This document shows positions 8,687 to 16,526 of a stretch of 38,591 nucleotides of DNA, piece after piece (positions within the stretch are counted from its first letter, which is position 1; each line of letters opens with the position of its first letter). Below the pieces are notes generated by a model that saw only the letters and a program-made list of their open reading frames with translations, did not search any database and was not told the origin of the DNA. Source of the stretch: Sphingopyxis sp. GTDB taxonomy: Bacteria; Pseudomonadota; Alphaproteobacteria; Sphingomonadales; Sphingomonadaceae. The translations under genes were made by a program, and so were the position numbers. The stretch spans positions 1 to 38,591 of the forward strand of contig NZ_JAOZVW010000099.1 in assembly GCF_025869345.1 (NCBI RefSeq), given 5' to 3'.

Positions 8687-8702
8687 TTAACGCAATGATA
8701 AC
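8687..8702. promoter_or_regulatory. CtrA-like site before the EAL gene
   Basis: TTAACGCAATGATAAC fits TTAA-N7-TTAAC with one mismatch. It lies 26 bp before the ATG at 8728. CtrA often controls cyclic-di-GMP and motility genes in alphaproteobacteria, and sciP is present in this window. About one such one-mismatch match is expected by chance in a region this long, so support is modest. Confidence 0.35.
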
Positions 8703-8727
8703 CATCGAACGCTAAGTCCGTCCGGCA

Positions 8728-11034
8728 ATGCTGGAGACGCGCGTGCTGAAGCTCGGACAGAAGATGGTGATCAGCTGGCGGGCGCTTGCTCTGTCGCTGC
8801 TGCTCAGCATTCTTGCCGGCGTCAGCGGGGCCGGCGAACTCCCCGACCGTGTGATTGCCAGCATAACCAGCCGCCTCGCCTATCGCGATGTTTCGGGCGA
8901 TATCGTCGTCGTCGGCCTTGACGATCCCACGCTCGCGGCATCTCGCGGCGGCGAATTTGACCGACGTGACCATGCCGCGCTCATTCGCGCCATCGACCGG
9001 GCGCATGCGAAACGGCTGTTCATCGATTTCGATTATCAGCGGCCCGACGATTATGGCGGCCTCAAAAGCATTACGGCCGCGGTCCGCGCCATGGGCAATC
9101 GCGTGGTGCTCGGCGTTCCGACCCGCCAGGTTCCCGGCACCGACGAGCTGATCACCATTTTTCCCGATCCGTCGTTCGGCGATCAGGCCGTCCGGGCCAG
9201 CATCGCCTGGGAAAAGCAGCTCTGGCAGGTCTGGGACGTGCCGTTGATGTATCGCGCCGAAGGCCGTCTCCTTCCCAGTTTCGCAGCGGTTCTGGCGAAT
9301 AAATCGGCGGATCGGGCCGAGGATTTTCGGGTCGATTTCTCTTACCGGCTGCAAAGCATCAAGCAATATAGCGCCATCGACGTCATCACCGGCAAGATCG
9401 GCGAACGCGAACTCGGGGGCAAGGATGTCATCTTTGCCCCCACCGCATCGCGCCTGTTCGACCGCCATTATCTGCCGGGGCACGACACGGTGCCCGGCGC
9501 CTATATCCATTTGATCGCGGGCGAAGCGCTGCGGCGCGGCAATCCGGTCAATCTCGGCTGGTGGCCGGCACTTGGGCTGGTCGTCGTCGTCATGGTGCCG
9601 TTGCTGATGGCGAACCGCAGTCGCCGGTTCAGCCTCGCTGGATACACCATGTTCATCGTGTTGATCGCGACAAAGGCCTTCCTTTCCTCGCAGCTCATCA
9701 CGATTTCGATCGGGGCGGCCCTTTTCTTCCTCATGGCGATCGGCGCCAACGCCGCGCGCGCGCGGCGCCGTGATTCGGCACAGCGGGAAAACCCCATTTC
9801 CGGCCTCCCGAACTTCGAGGCGCTCCGTGGACAAGCCCCATTCGGCAGCGCGACCATCATCGCCGCCAAGGTCGTCAATTTCGAAGATCTCGCCGCCTTC
9901 ATCCCCGGTGACGGTATCGGCCAGCTCGTCGAGCAGGTCACCCGCCGCCTCCAGCTCGCGTCGCAGGGCACGGTGCTGCACCACGATCTCGACGGCACTT
10001 TCGCCTGGCTCGTTCCCTATTATCAGCACAGCCAGATCGAGGGGCAGCTCGCTGGCCTTGCCGCGCTGTTCAACGCGCCGCTGACGATCGGCGAGCTTCG
10101 CGTCGACGTCGCCATCGCCTTCGGGGTCAACGACGAGTTCGAGGGCTCGAACGCGCAGCGCCTCGCCGCCGCGCTCGTCGCCGCCGAAAAGTCGATCCGC
10201 ACCCGGTCGCTGTGGACCAAATATACGCCGCGGCAAAAGGACGACGCGGGCTGGCAATTGTCCTTCCATTCGCAGCTCGAAGACGCGCTGTCGGGCGGCG
10301 ACATCTGGGTCGCCTTCCAGCCGCAGTACGGGATCACGACGAAAGAGCTTGTCGGGGTCGAGGCGCTGGCGCGCTGGACGCACCCGACGCGCGGCCCGAT
10401 TCCGCCCGACGAGTTCATCGTCCAGGCCGAAAAGAGCCAGGACATCTATCGCCTCACCCTGTTCGTGATGGACCAGGCGGTCCGCTCGGCGGCCGAACTC
10501 CATCAGCGCGGGTTCGACATCCATATGTCGGTCAATCTGTCGGCGACCCTGCTCGACCACAGCGACCTCGTCGGGACGATCCGCGTCATGCTGACCGCGC
10601 ATCATCTGCCCGCCGAGAAGCTGACGATCGAGATCACCGAAACCGCGCAGATCGAGAACAGCCGCCAGGCGAAGCAGACGCTCGCGCAGCTCCGCCGCGC
10701 CGGTATCCGCCTGTCGATCGACGATTATGGCACCGGCCAGTCGAATCTCGAATATCTGACCGAGATCGAGGCCGACGAGATCAAGATCGACAAGCGATTC
10801 GTCATGACGATGCGCGATTCGCAGCGGAACCTCGAAGTCGTCAAATCGACGATCGATCTCGCGCACCGTCTGGGCGCCGTCGCGGTCGCCGAAGGCATCG
10901 AAGATGCGCCGACGCTCGCGCTTCTGGGCCAATTGGGCTGCGATGTCGGCCAGGGATACCTGCTTGGAAAACCACAGCTATTTACCGAACTGGTGAATAG
11001 CCTCTCCGCCTCCCCCCACAGCCGCACCGCCTGA
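8728..11034 (+). CDS. CHASE2 / degenerate GGDEF / EAL cyclic-di-GMP phosphodiesterase
   Basis: 768-aa membrane signalling protein. An N-terminal helix (about 15-35) leads to a periplasmic CHASE2 sensor (about 36-275: SGDIVVVGLDDPTL, then GKDVIFAPTASRLFDRHYLPGH), then about three helices (280-345). A GGDEF-like domain follows (about 355-500) whose signature is reduced to DLDGTF, so it should not make c-di-GMP. The EAL domain (about 515-760) looks intact: GVEALARW, SVNLSA, EITET, DDYGTGQSN, DEIKIDKRFV, VAEGIED and GCDVGQGYLLG hold the metal-binding and catalytic residues. It is therefore predicted to break down c-di-GMP in response to an unknown envelope signal. A CtrA-like site lies upstream. 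Confidence 0.9.
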   Translation: MLETRVLKLGQKMVISWRALALSLLLSILAGVSGAGELPDRVIASITSRLAYRDVSGDIVVVGLDDPTLAASRGGEFDRRDHAALIRAIDRAHAKRLFIDFDYQRPDDYGGLKSITAAVRAMGNRVVLGVPTRQVPGTDELITIFPDPSFGDQAVRASIAWEKQLWQVWDVPLMYRAEGRLLPSFAAVLANKSADRAEDFRVDFSYRLQSIKQYSAIDVITGKIGERELGGKDVIFAPTASRLFDRHYLPGHDTVPGAYIHLIAGEALRRGNPVNLGWWPALGLVVVVMVPLLMANRSRRFSLAGYTMFIVLIATKAFLSSQLITISIGAALFFLMAIGANAARARRRDSAQRENPISGLPNFEALRGQAPFGSATIIAAKVVNFEDLAAFIPGDGIGQLVEQVTRRLQLASQGTVLHHDLDGTFAWLVPYYQHSQIEGQLAGLAALFNAPLTIGELRVDVAIAFGVNDEFEGSNAQRLAAALVAAEKSIRTRSLWTKYTPRQKDDAGWQLSFHSQLEDALSGGDIWVAFQPQYGITTKELVGVEALARWTHPTRGPIPPDEFIVQAEKSQDIYRLTLFVMDQAVRSAAELHQRGFDIHMSVNLSATLLDHSDLVGTIRVMLTAHHLPAEKLTIEITETAQIENSRQAKQTLAQLRRAGIRLSIDDYGTGQSNLEYLTEIEADEIKIDKRFVMTMRDSQRNLEVVKSTIDLAHRLGAVAVAEGIEDAPTLALLGQLGCDVGQGYLLGKPQLFTELVNSLSASPHSRTA

Positions 11035-11072
11035 CTGCCAGATTGGCAGCAATCGTTCGTGCGGGATTATAG

Positions 11073-11088
11073 TTAAGACTCGATTTAC
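11073..11088. promoter_or_regulatory. CtrA-like site / promoter region before the 20-codon gene
   Basis: TTAAGACTCGATTTAC fits TTAA-N7-TTAAC with one mismatch, 65 bp before the ATG at 11154. The same bases can be read as a weak promoter: TTAAGA at 11073-11078 and TATTAA at 11095-11100 with a 16-bp spacer. Either reading is tentative. Confidence 0.3.
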
Positions 11089-11153
11089 CTTGTCTATTAA
11101 GGTATATGCTCCGTTAACTGTTCCTCGTGGGCAGTGCCAACAGGAGATCTGAC

Positions 11154-11216
11154 ATGGGTTGGTTCTGGAGATTCCTGGGCGGCGGCGGCACCGAAAGCGG
11201 TGGCGGCTCGGCCTGA
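11154..11216 (+). CDS. 20-aa aromatic/glycine-rich small protein in its own transcription unit
   Basis: ATG at 11154 to TGA at 11214-11216 encodes MGWFWRFLGGGGTESGGGSA. A good ribosome site AGGAG at 11142-11146 sits 7 bases before the ATG, and a strong hairpin with a T-run follows 20 bases after the stop. The first eight residues are aromatic and basic (W3, F4, W5, R6, F7); the rest is a flexible Gly/Ser tail. It is separated from both neighbours, so it does not look like a leader peptide for nrdA, whose promoter lies beyond the terminator. Membrane-associated peptide, toxin-like peptide or signalling peptide are all possible. I do not recognise the family. Confidence 0.6.
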   Translation: MGWFWRFLGGGGTESGGGSA

Positions 11217-11233
11217 CCTGGACACAAAATCAG

Positions 11234-11270
11234 AAAAGGGCTCCGGACATGTCCGGGGCCCTTTTTCTTT
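11234..11270 (+). terminator. Rho-independent terminator of the 20-codon gene
   Basis: GGGCTCCGGAC at 11238-11248, AT loop, GTCCGGGGCCC at 11251-11261, then CTTTTTCTTT-type tract. The 11-bp stem has one G-U pair and is preceded by AAAA, so it may also work in reverse. Confidence 0.88.
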
Positions 11271-11463
11271 GTCCTGACCCGCGCTGGCTCCGCGACCCCC
11301 ACGGCGGCATTTCAAGGCTCGCCGATCCCTCGCCCGCGAACCCCCAGGAAAAGCGCGGCGCATTGCCATGACGCGCATCCGGCGAGCGGTGAACCGAATC
11401 AAATTATCGACGAGTTGAGTCCTCAATCTGTCATTTACCGTCTTGCATCGGCGCGCCGACGTG
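11271..11463. other. Upstream leader region of nrdA, no gene seen
   Basis: Between the terminator and the NrdR boxes there is no supported ORF; the longest ATG frame is about 16 codons and has no ribosome site. The sequence becomes locally AT-rich at about 11398-11440, as expected for a promoter region. Confidence 0.5.
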
Positions 11464-11479
11464 GCACTATAGGTGGTGG
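11464..11479. promoter_or_regulatory. NrdR box 1 candidate
   Basis: GCACTATAGGTGGTGG compared with the NrdR consensus acaCwAtATaTwGtgt gives 11 of 16 positions. TATAGG inside it could be the -10 element of nrdA, which would place the repressor over the promoter. Confidence 0.6.
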
Positions 11480-11495
11480 GTCAGCCACGGGGGCA

Positions 11496-11511
11496 CCCCA
11501 AGAAATAGTAT
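11496..11511. promoter_or_regulatory. NrdR box 2 candidate
   Basis: CCCCAAGAAATAGTAT matches the NrdR consensus at 11 of 16 positions. Its start is 32 bp from box 1, about three helical turns, which is the spacing typical of paired NrdR boxes before ribonucleotide reductase genes. Confidence 0.6.
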
Positions 11512-11689
11512 CAGGCCGAAAGTGGCGGATTTCCGTCGCCCATCACGCATGGGCCCGGGAAAACCCTCTTTGCGCCGAAAATAAGTGCCCCGGGGACGCG
11601 TTTAGATGCTAGGATCGGGGCTTCGCCCTGAGTCGAACAAGACAGGAACATATGCGCCGCGGCGCATCGGCAGAACGGGGACGAGTTAG

Positions 11690-13651
11690 ATGGATTTTCG
11701 CGAGACGGAACGGGTGGAGACGAGCGACGTGGCGACGGTGGAACTGGCAAAGAATGACGCTCCGGCAGCCTCCGAAGCGAAGGGCGAATCGGGGGGCGAA
11801 TCGGCTCCCGAGACCGCCAAGCTGAACGACAGCGGCGAGCCCAAGGTCCACGCCCGCCGATTCGCCATCGCGACCGACGCCGGCCGCGATTCGCTGCTCA
11901 CCGATTTCGGCAAGGAAACGCTGCGCGACCGCTATCTCCTCCCCGGCGAATCCTATCAGGATCTCTTCGCGCGCGTCGCCTCGGCCTATGCCGACGACGC
12001 CGACCACGCCCAGCGCCTCTACGACTATATCTCGAAGCTGTGGTTCATGCCCGCGACCCCGGTGCTTTCGAACGGCGGCACCGGCCGCGGCCTGCCCATC
12101 TCCTGCTACCTCAACAGCGTCGACGACAGCCTCGAGGGGATCGTCGGCACCTGGAACGAGAATGTCTGGCTCGCCAGCCGCGGCGGCGGCATCGGCACCT
12201 ATTGGGGCGCGGTGCGCGGCATCGGCGAACCCGTCGGCCTCAACGGCAAGACCAGCGGCATCATCCCCTTCGTCCGCGTGATGGACTCGCTCACTCTCGC
12301 GATCTCGCAAGGGTCGCTCCGCCGCGGCTCGGCTGCCTGCTACCTCGACATCTCGCACCCCGAAATCGAGGAGTTCCTCGAGGTCCGCAAGCCGTCGGGC
12401 GATTTCAACCGCAAGGCGCTCAACCTCCACCACGGCGTCCTCATCACCGACGAGTTCATGGAGGCCGTCCGCGACGGCGCCGAATTCAATCTGCGCAGCC
12501 CCAAGGACCAGAGCGTCCGCGGCACCGTCGACGCGCGCAGCCTGTTCCAGAAGCTCGTCGAGACGCGCCTCGCGACCGGCGAGCCCTACATCATCTTCAT
12601 CGATCAGGTGAACCGCATGATGCCCAAGCATCATCGCGACCTCGGGCTCAAGGTCTCGACCTCGAACCTCTGCTCGGAAATCACCCTGCCGACCGGCCGC
12701 GACCATCTCGGCAACGATCGCACCGCGGTCTGCTGCCTCTCGTCGCTCAATCTCGAAACCTGGGACGAGTGGAACGGCGACAAGCAGTTCATCGAGGATG
12801 TCATGCGCATGCTCGACAACGTGCTTCAGGACTATATCGACCGCGCCCCGCCCGAAATGGCGCGCGCCAAATATAGCGCGAGCCGCGAGCGCTCGGTCGG
12901 CCTCGGCGTGATGGGTTTCCACAGCTTCCTGCAGGCGCGCGGCCTGCCGTTCGAGGGGGCGATGGCGAAATCGTCGAACCTGCGCGTCTTCAAGCATATC
13001 CGCGCGCAGGTCGATCAGGCCTCGATGCTGCTCGCCAAGGAACGCGGCCCCTGCCCCGACGCCGCCGATCAGGGCGTGATGGAGCGCTTTTCGTGCAAGA
13101 TGGCGATCGCGCCGACCGCGTCGATCAGCATCATCTGCGGCGGCACCAGCGCGTGCATCGAGCCGATCCCCGCGAACATCTACACCCACAAGACGCTGTC
13201 GGGCAGCTTCTCGATCCGCAACCCGCACCTCGAGGCTTTGCTCGTCGACAAGGCGAAGAACAGCGACGCGGTGTGGAACTCGATCCTCGAACGCGGCGGC
13301 AGCGTCCAGCACCTCGACTTCCTGACCCAGGACGAGAAGGACTGCTACAAGACCAGCTTCGAGATCGACCAGCGCTGGCTGCTCGAACTCGCCGCCGACC
13401 GCACCCCCTATATCGACCAGGCCGCGTCGCTGAACCTGTTCATCCCCGCCGACGTCGAGAAATGGGACCTACTCATGCTCCACTACCGCGCGTGGGAGCT
13501 CGGCATCAAATCGCTCTATTATCTCCGCTCGAAATCGGTGCAGCGCGCCGGCTTCGCGGGCGGGGTCGAGGCCGACAACACCGCCGAGGCGCCGAAGTTC
13601 GAACTCAGCGCCGAAAGCACCGACTACGACGAGTGCCTGGCCTGCCAGTGA
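11690..13651 (+). CDS. nrdA: Ribonucleoside-diphosphate reductase, class Ia alpha subunit, without ATP-cone
   Basis: 653-aa large subunit that reduces NDPs to dNDPs in the cytoplasm. Key residues are visible: Cys139 (PISCYLNS) and a cysteine at 348/349 as the redox pair, N326-x-C328-x-E330 (NLCSE) with the thiyl Cys328, a YYLRSK segment for radical transfer, and a C-terminal ECLACQ tail that passes electrons from thioredoxin/glutaredoxin. E. coli NrdA has about 760 residues with an N-terminal ATP-cone. Here residues 1-54 are low-complexity and acidic and no cone is visible, so overall dATP inhibition may be absent or different. It is followed after a palindromic repeat by nrdB. Two NrdR boxes lie 179-226 bp upstream. 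Confidence 0.95.
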   Translation: MDFRETERVETSDVATVELAKNDAPAASEAKGESGGESAPETAKLNDSGEPKVHARRFAIATDAGRDSLLTDFGKETLRDRYLLPGESYQDLFARVASAYADDADHAQRLYDYISKLWFMPATPVLSNGGTGRGLPISCYLNSVDDSLEGIVGTWNENVWLASRGGGIGTYWGAVRGIGEPVGLNGKTSGIIPFVRVMDSLTLAISQGSLRRGSAACYLDISHPEIEEFLEVRKPSGDFNRKALNLHHGVLITDEFMEAVRDGAEFNLRSPKDQSVRGTVDARSLFQKLVETRLATGEPYIIFIDQVNRMMPKHHRDLGLKVSTSNLCSEITLPTGRDHLGNDRTAVCCLSSLNLETWDEWNGDKQFIEDVMRMLDNVLQDYIDRAPPEMARAKYSASRERSVGLGVMGFHSFLQARGLPFEGAMAKSSNLRVFKHIRAQVDQASMLLAKERGPCPDAADQGVMERFSCKMAIAPTASISIICGGTSACIEPIPANIYTHKTLSGSFSIRNPHLEALLVDKAKNSDAVWNSILERGGSVQHLDFLTQDEKDCYKTSFEIDQRWLLELAADRTPYIDQAASLNLFIPADVEKWDLLMLHYRAWELGIKSLYYLRSKSVQRAGFAGGVEADNTAEAPKFELSAESTDYDECLACQ

Positions 13652-13667
13652 ACCTTCGCCCCTCCCT

Positions 13668-13746
13668 CGTCACCCCGGACTTGATCCGGGGTCCACGCGG
13701 GGAGAGCGCAACCCATCGATGGATTCCGGCTTTCGCCGGAATGACG
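13668..13746. repeat. Composite extragenic palindrome between nrdA and nrdB
   Basis: CGTCACCCCGGACTTGATCC with GGGGTCC forms the first unit; GATTCCGGCTTTCGCCGGAA with TGACG closes the composite. It fills most of the 123-bp nrdA-nrdB gap and could give the two messages different stabilities. Confidence 0.85.
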
Positions 13747-13774
13747 AACAAGATCTGATCCAAGGATAAACCGC

Positions 13775-14839
13775 ATGTCCCTTCTCGAAGCCCGCAAGAC
13801 CTACAAGCCCTTCGAATATCCCTGGGCGTTCGAGTTCTGGAAGCGCCAGCAGCAGATTCACTGGGTGCCCGAGGAAGTGCCGCTGGGCGAGGATTGCCGC
13901 GACTGGGCGCAGAAGATCAGCGACCACGAACGCAATTTGCTGACGCAAATCTTCCGCTTCTTCACCCAGGCCGATATCGAGGTGCAGGACTGCTACCACG
14001 ACAAATATGGCCGCGTGTTCAAGCCGACCGAGATCAAGATGATGCTGACCGCGTTCAGCAACATGGAAACGGTCCACATCGCGGCCTATTCGCACCTGCT
14101 CGACACGATCGGCATGCCCGAGAGCGAGTACGGCATGTTCCTCGAATATGACGAGATGCGCGCCAAGCACGACTATATGGGCACCTTCGGCGTCGACAAT
14201 GACGAGGATATCGCGCGCACCCTCGCGATGTTCGGCGGCTTCACCGAAGGCTTGCAGCTCTTCGCTAGCTTCGCGATGCTGATGAACTTCCCGCGCTTCA
14301 ACAAGATGAAGGGCATGGGCCAGATCATCAGCTGGTCGATCCGCGACGAGAGCCTGCACTGCGAGGGCATCACCCGCCTGTTCCACGCCTTCGTCAAGGA
14401 ACGCGACTGCCTGACCAAGGCGGTGAAGGAAGACATCATCGACTGCTGCCAGAAGACGGTGCGGCTCGAGGATGCGTTCATCGACCTCGCCTTCGAGCAA
14501 GGCCCGGTCCCCGGCATGACGCCGAAGGAGATCAAGCGCTACATCCGCTACATCGCCGACTGGCGCCTGGGGCAGCTCGGCTTCCAGCCGATCTACATGA
14601 TCGACGAACACCCCCTCCCCTGGCTCGCCCCGCTGCTGAACGGCGTCGAGCACGCCAACTTCTTCGAAACCCGCGCCACCGAATACAGCAAGGCCGCGAC
14701 CCGCGGCGACTGGAACACCGTCTGGTCAAGCTTCGACAGCCGCAAGAAGGCCAAGAGCAACGACGACGCCGCGCCGGTCAACGACGCCGAAAGCGACGGC
14801 GAGGACATGTTCAAGGCTGCCGGCATCGCCGCGGAATAA
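13775..14839 (+). CDS. nrdB: Ribonucleoside-diphosphate reductase, class Ia beta subunit
   Basis: 354-aa small subunit that houses the diiron centre and the stable tyrosyl radical used by NrdA. Visible ligands are an Asp in FTQADIEV (about 67), E98-x-x-H101 with radical Tyr105 (METVHIAAY), a Glu in GGFTEGLQLFASF, and DESLHCEG supplying Glu and His. The radical tyrosine is present, so this is a normal class Ia subunit rather than the Phe/Leu variants. The C-terminus ends in an acidic tail (DAESDGEDMFKAAGIAAE) that would dock into NrdA. No N-terminal ATP-cone is fused here either. Start ATG at 13775 follows AAGGATAAACCGC. Confidence 0.96.
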   Translation: MSLLEARKTYKPFEYPWAFEFWKRQQQIHWVPEEVPLGEDCRDWAQKISDHERNLLTQIFRFFTQADIEVQDCYHDKYGRVFKPTEIKMMLTAFSNMETVHIAAYSHLLDTIGMPESEYGMFLEYDEMRAKHDYMGTFGVDNDEDIARTLAMFGGFTEGLQLFASFAMLMNFPRFNKMKGMGQIISWSIRDESLHCEGITRLFHAFVKERDCLTKAVKEDIIDCCQKTVRLEDAFIDLAFEQGPVPGMTPKEIKRYIRYIADWRLGQLGFQPIYMIDEHPLPWLAPLLNGVEHANFFETRATEYSKAATRGDWNTVWSSFDSRKKAKSNDDAAPVNDAESDGEDMFKAAGIAAE

Positions 14840-14852
14840 ACGCGCACTCAAC

Positions 14853-14919
14853 CCCCTCCCGCAAGCGGGAGGGGCAGCGAGACTTGCGAACTTGTTCGCT
14901 AGTCGCAGCGGGGAGGGCA
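14853..14919. repeat. Extragenic palindrome (CCCCTCCCGCAAGCGGGAGGGG family)
   Basis: A perfect 10-bp stem with an AA loop at 14853-14874, followed by a second arm region ending GCAGCGGGGAGGG. It lies just after nrdB and could mark the transcript end. A relative lies inside coding sequence at 29614-29642. Confidence 0.85.
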
Positions 14920-14966
14920 GGACCGCTTACACACCCGCGCAGGAATAGAGTCAAAAGGCCACCCGA

Positions 14967-15197
14967 ATGACCGACAAGAAAAAACAGAAACTGCTGATCC
15001 TCAGCCAACCCCAGCGCGCCACCCTCGAAGGCCTCTCGAACCGCCGCCCTCAACTCCCCACCGACCCCATCCGCGACGAACTCGTCACGCTGGGTCTGGT
15101 GGTGCAGCAGGGCGCAAAGTGGGCGCTGACCCCGACGGGCAAGAAGGTGCTGGCGGCGGGATCGAACCGGCGGAACGCGGGCGGGTTTTCGGTTTGA
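14967..15197 (+). CDS. Small basic protein, possible winged-helix-like fold
   Basis: 76-aa hypothetical protein starting MTDKKKQKLLILSQPQRATL. The body (LSNRRPQLPTDPIRDELVTLGLVVQQGAKWALTPTGKKVL, written here in part) has the helix-helix-strand-hairpin pattern of a small winged-helix module in which a final GxKWALTPTG forms the wing. The tail is basic and Gly-rich. No function can be assigned. It lies between the nrdB repeat and the AT-rich ORF; AAAAGG upstream may serve as the ribosome site. Confidence 0.55.
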   Translation: MTDKKKQKLLILSQPQRATLEGLSNRRPQLPTDPIRDELVTLGLVVQQGAKWALTPTGKKVLAAGSNRRNAGGFSV

Positions 15198-15279
15198 GGA
15201 ATCGCTTTCCCACAAGAACTCAATGCAATCAAAATATTATCATAGCTGCCATGGGCTGTAACTGCCTACGCGAGAAGGC

Positions 15280-16125
15280 TCAGGCCTGACTTCTAGCCCT
15301 ACCGTCATCAGAAGGTATAATGGGCGTACTGCGAAAGCTCAGCGCCAATGACCATCGAATGGCTTCTTCAAGAGCCGGATCAAACGACACCTCGTCATTA
15401 TGCGCACAGCTAGCCAAGAATGCCTTAGCCCGTTCATGCACATAAAGGTGGGAGCGGATAAGCTGCATTCCGGCTACGCCTCTCGCCTCTTGCGGAGATA
15501 GCCCATCAGTTGGAGCAAATGGTTCTCCGAAAAATTTCCCACCAACTCTCGGTGGGGCGGTCGCGAAGTGCATTAGCCATCCTTCAACGAGCGAAGGCAT
15601 ATACGTAAAGGTCGTAACAATAATAACAGAAACATTAGAAAAATTTATAATATATCTATTATAGTTTTTATCCTCATCAATAAAATTTATTGTTGAATCG
15701 GATGAAGAAATGAATACTAACATATGAAGAACTGATTTTTTTGGATAGAATTTTGCTATTTTATAAACTCTATCATTTTTACGTATAAGTGATGAAGGAT
15801 TACTTAGTGTCAAATCCCCGAATGTGTGCGCATAAATTAAGCACAATCCTCCATTCTTTACAGCAGAAGTTACCTGATATGTCTCAATATCTGATGAACC
15901 ATTAGTTCGTATAGTATGGTGTATTGTGTTGTTTCCAGAATCACTGGGTGGATGAACGGTGATCTTTTGCTCAATCGTCTCGCGCCATATTCCATCCTGG
16001 ATATTAAACTTTGATTTCTTGGGCTTCAAAATAAGACGCCCATTTGAATTTTCTCCAATAGAAAGAAGAGGATATAGCGCTCCATCGATCTCAGCCACCA
16101 CACGAGTCAATGATTTTTTTGACAT
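15280..16125 (-). CDS. AT-rich accessory gene of unknown function (281 aa)
   Basis: Hypothetical protein. The ATG at 16125 (MSKKSLTRVVAEIDGALYPL) was preferred to the TTG at 16137. The 5' two-thirds of the gene (about 15600-16125) is strikingly AT-rich and uses codons such as AAA, ATA and TTA that are rare in all neighbours. The 3' third (from MHFATAPPRVGG onward, about residue 180) has host-like GC. The N-terminal part is rich in beta-strand patterns with Ser/Asn loops (KNGGLCLIYAHTFGDLTL); the C-terminal part looks helical and acidic. There is no signal peptide or known motif. It is probably acquired by transfer, possibly a fusion of foreign and resident sequence. Confidence 0.6.
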   Translation of the reverse strand: MSKKSLTRVVAEIDGALYPLLSIGENSNGRLILKPKKSKFNIQDGIWRETIEQKITVHPPSDSGNNTIHHTIRTNGSSDIETYQVTSAVKNGGLCLIYAHTFGDLTLSNPSSLIRKNDRVYKIAKFYPKKSVLHMLVFISSSDSTINFIDEDKNYNRYIINFSNVSVIIVTTFTYMPSLVEGWLMHFATAPPRVGGKFFGEPFAPTDGLSPQEARGVAGMQLIRSHLYVHERAKAFLASCAHNDEVSFDPALEEAIRWSLALSFRSTPIIPSDDGRARSQA

Positions 16126-16158
16126 ATCTTGTGCCAACCTTAAATGCGTAAGCGCTAT

Positions 16159-16188
16159 AATATATAGTAATTACGGTGAAAGATGCAA
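16159..16188 (-). promoter_or_regulatory. Candidate promoter for the AT-rich gene
   Basis: On the minus strand, TTGCAT (forward 16183-16188) and TATATT (forward 16159-16164) are separated by 18 bp and lie 34 bp before the chosen start. The whole region is AT-rich, so matches of this kind come easily. Confidence 0.35.
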
Positions 16189-16203
16189 TAATCTCTGATT
16201 TAT

Positions 16204-16246
16204 AATTTCGGAGAATTTCGGAGAATTTCGGGAATTACGGAATTAC
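16204..16246. repeat. Short tandem direct repeats (AATTTCGGAG)
   Basis: Units at 16204-16213 and 16214-16223 are identical; 16224-16232 is nearly so, and 16233-16246 continues as AATTACGG AATTAC. They mark the border between the AT-rich gene and the high-GC palindromes. They could be a binding site array or simple slippage. Confidence 0.7.
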
Positions 16247-16289
16247 AGTGACAGTTTACTAAATCCCCACTTGCCTCATGCCGCATCAT

Positions 16290-16312
16290 CATGCCGGATC
16301 GAGTCCGGCATG
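16290..16312. repeat. Extragenic palindrome (CATGCCGGA family)
   Basis: CATGCCGGA, short loop, TCCGGCATG. A perfect hairpin in the 400-bp gap between the AT-rich gene and the next gene; related to the left unit at 37491. Confidence 0.8.
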
Positions 16313-16348
16313 TCGATTTGAAGAGAAGCCTCCATTCCAACCCAATCT

Positions 16349-16418
16349 CGTCACCCCGGACTTGATCCGGGGTCCATCCTACGGCCGTCGTATGGCCCCG
16401 GATCAAGCCCGGAACGAC
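16349..16418. repeat. Composite extragenic palindrome
   Basis: CGTCACCCCGGACTTGATCC with GGGGTCC on the left, then CCCCGGATCAAGCCCGGAAC with GAC on the right, as inverted copies of the same family found at 2970 and 13668. Confidence 0.85.
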
Positions 16419-16526
16419 AACCGGGCAGTCGGAACAGCGCCACGGATTCAAAGCAAAGCCAGTCGCGCTTGACACCGCTTCATACGCCTTGCACTCCTTG
16501 CATCGGGGAATGAGGGAACGAAATCC

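Noticed and set aside
6841..10932. Very long minus-strand ORF (1363 aa) opposite the acyl-CoA dehydrogenase and EAL genes
   Set aside because: It is a shadow frame caused by high GC and strong third-position bias; the plus-strand genes have clear domains.
11368..11418. 16-codon ORF (MTRIRRAVNRIKLSTS) before nrdA
   Set aside because: No ribosome site and it ends before the NrdR boxes; nothing supports translation.
11430..11690. Cobalamin riboswitch before nrdA
   Set aside because: Considered because B12 switches occur before some reductase genes, but no B12-box consensus was seen; the paired NrdR boxes explain the conserved-looking bases better.
16204..16246. Replication iterons or CRISPR-like array
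   Set aside because: Only three short units without spacers and no replication or cas gene nearby.
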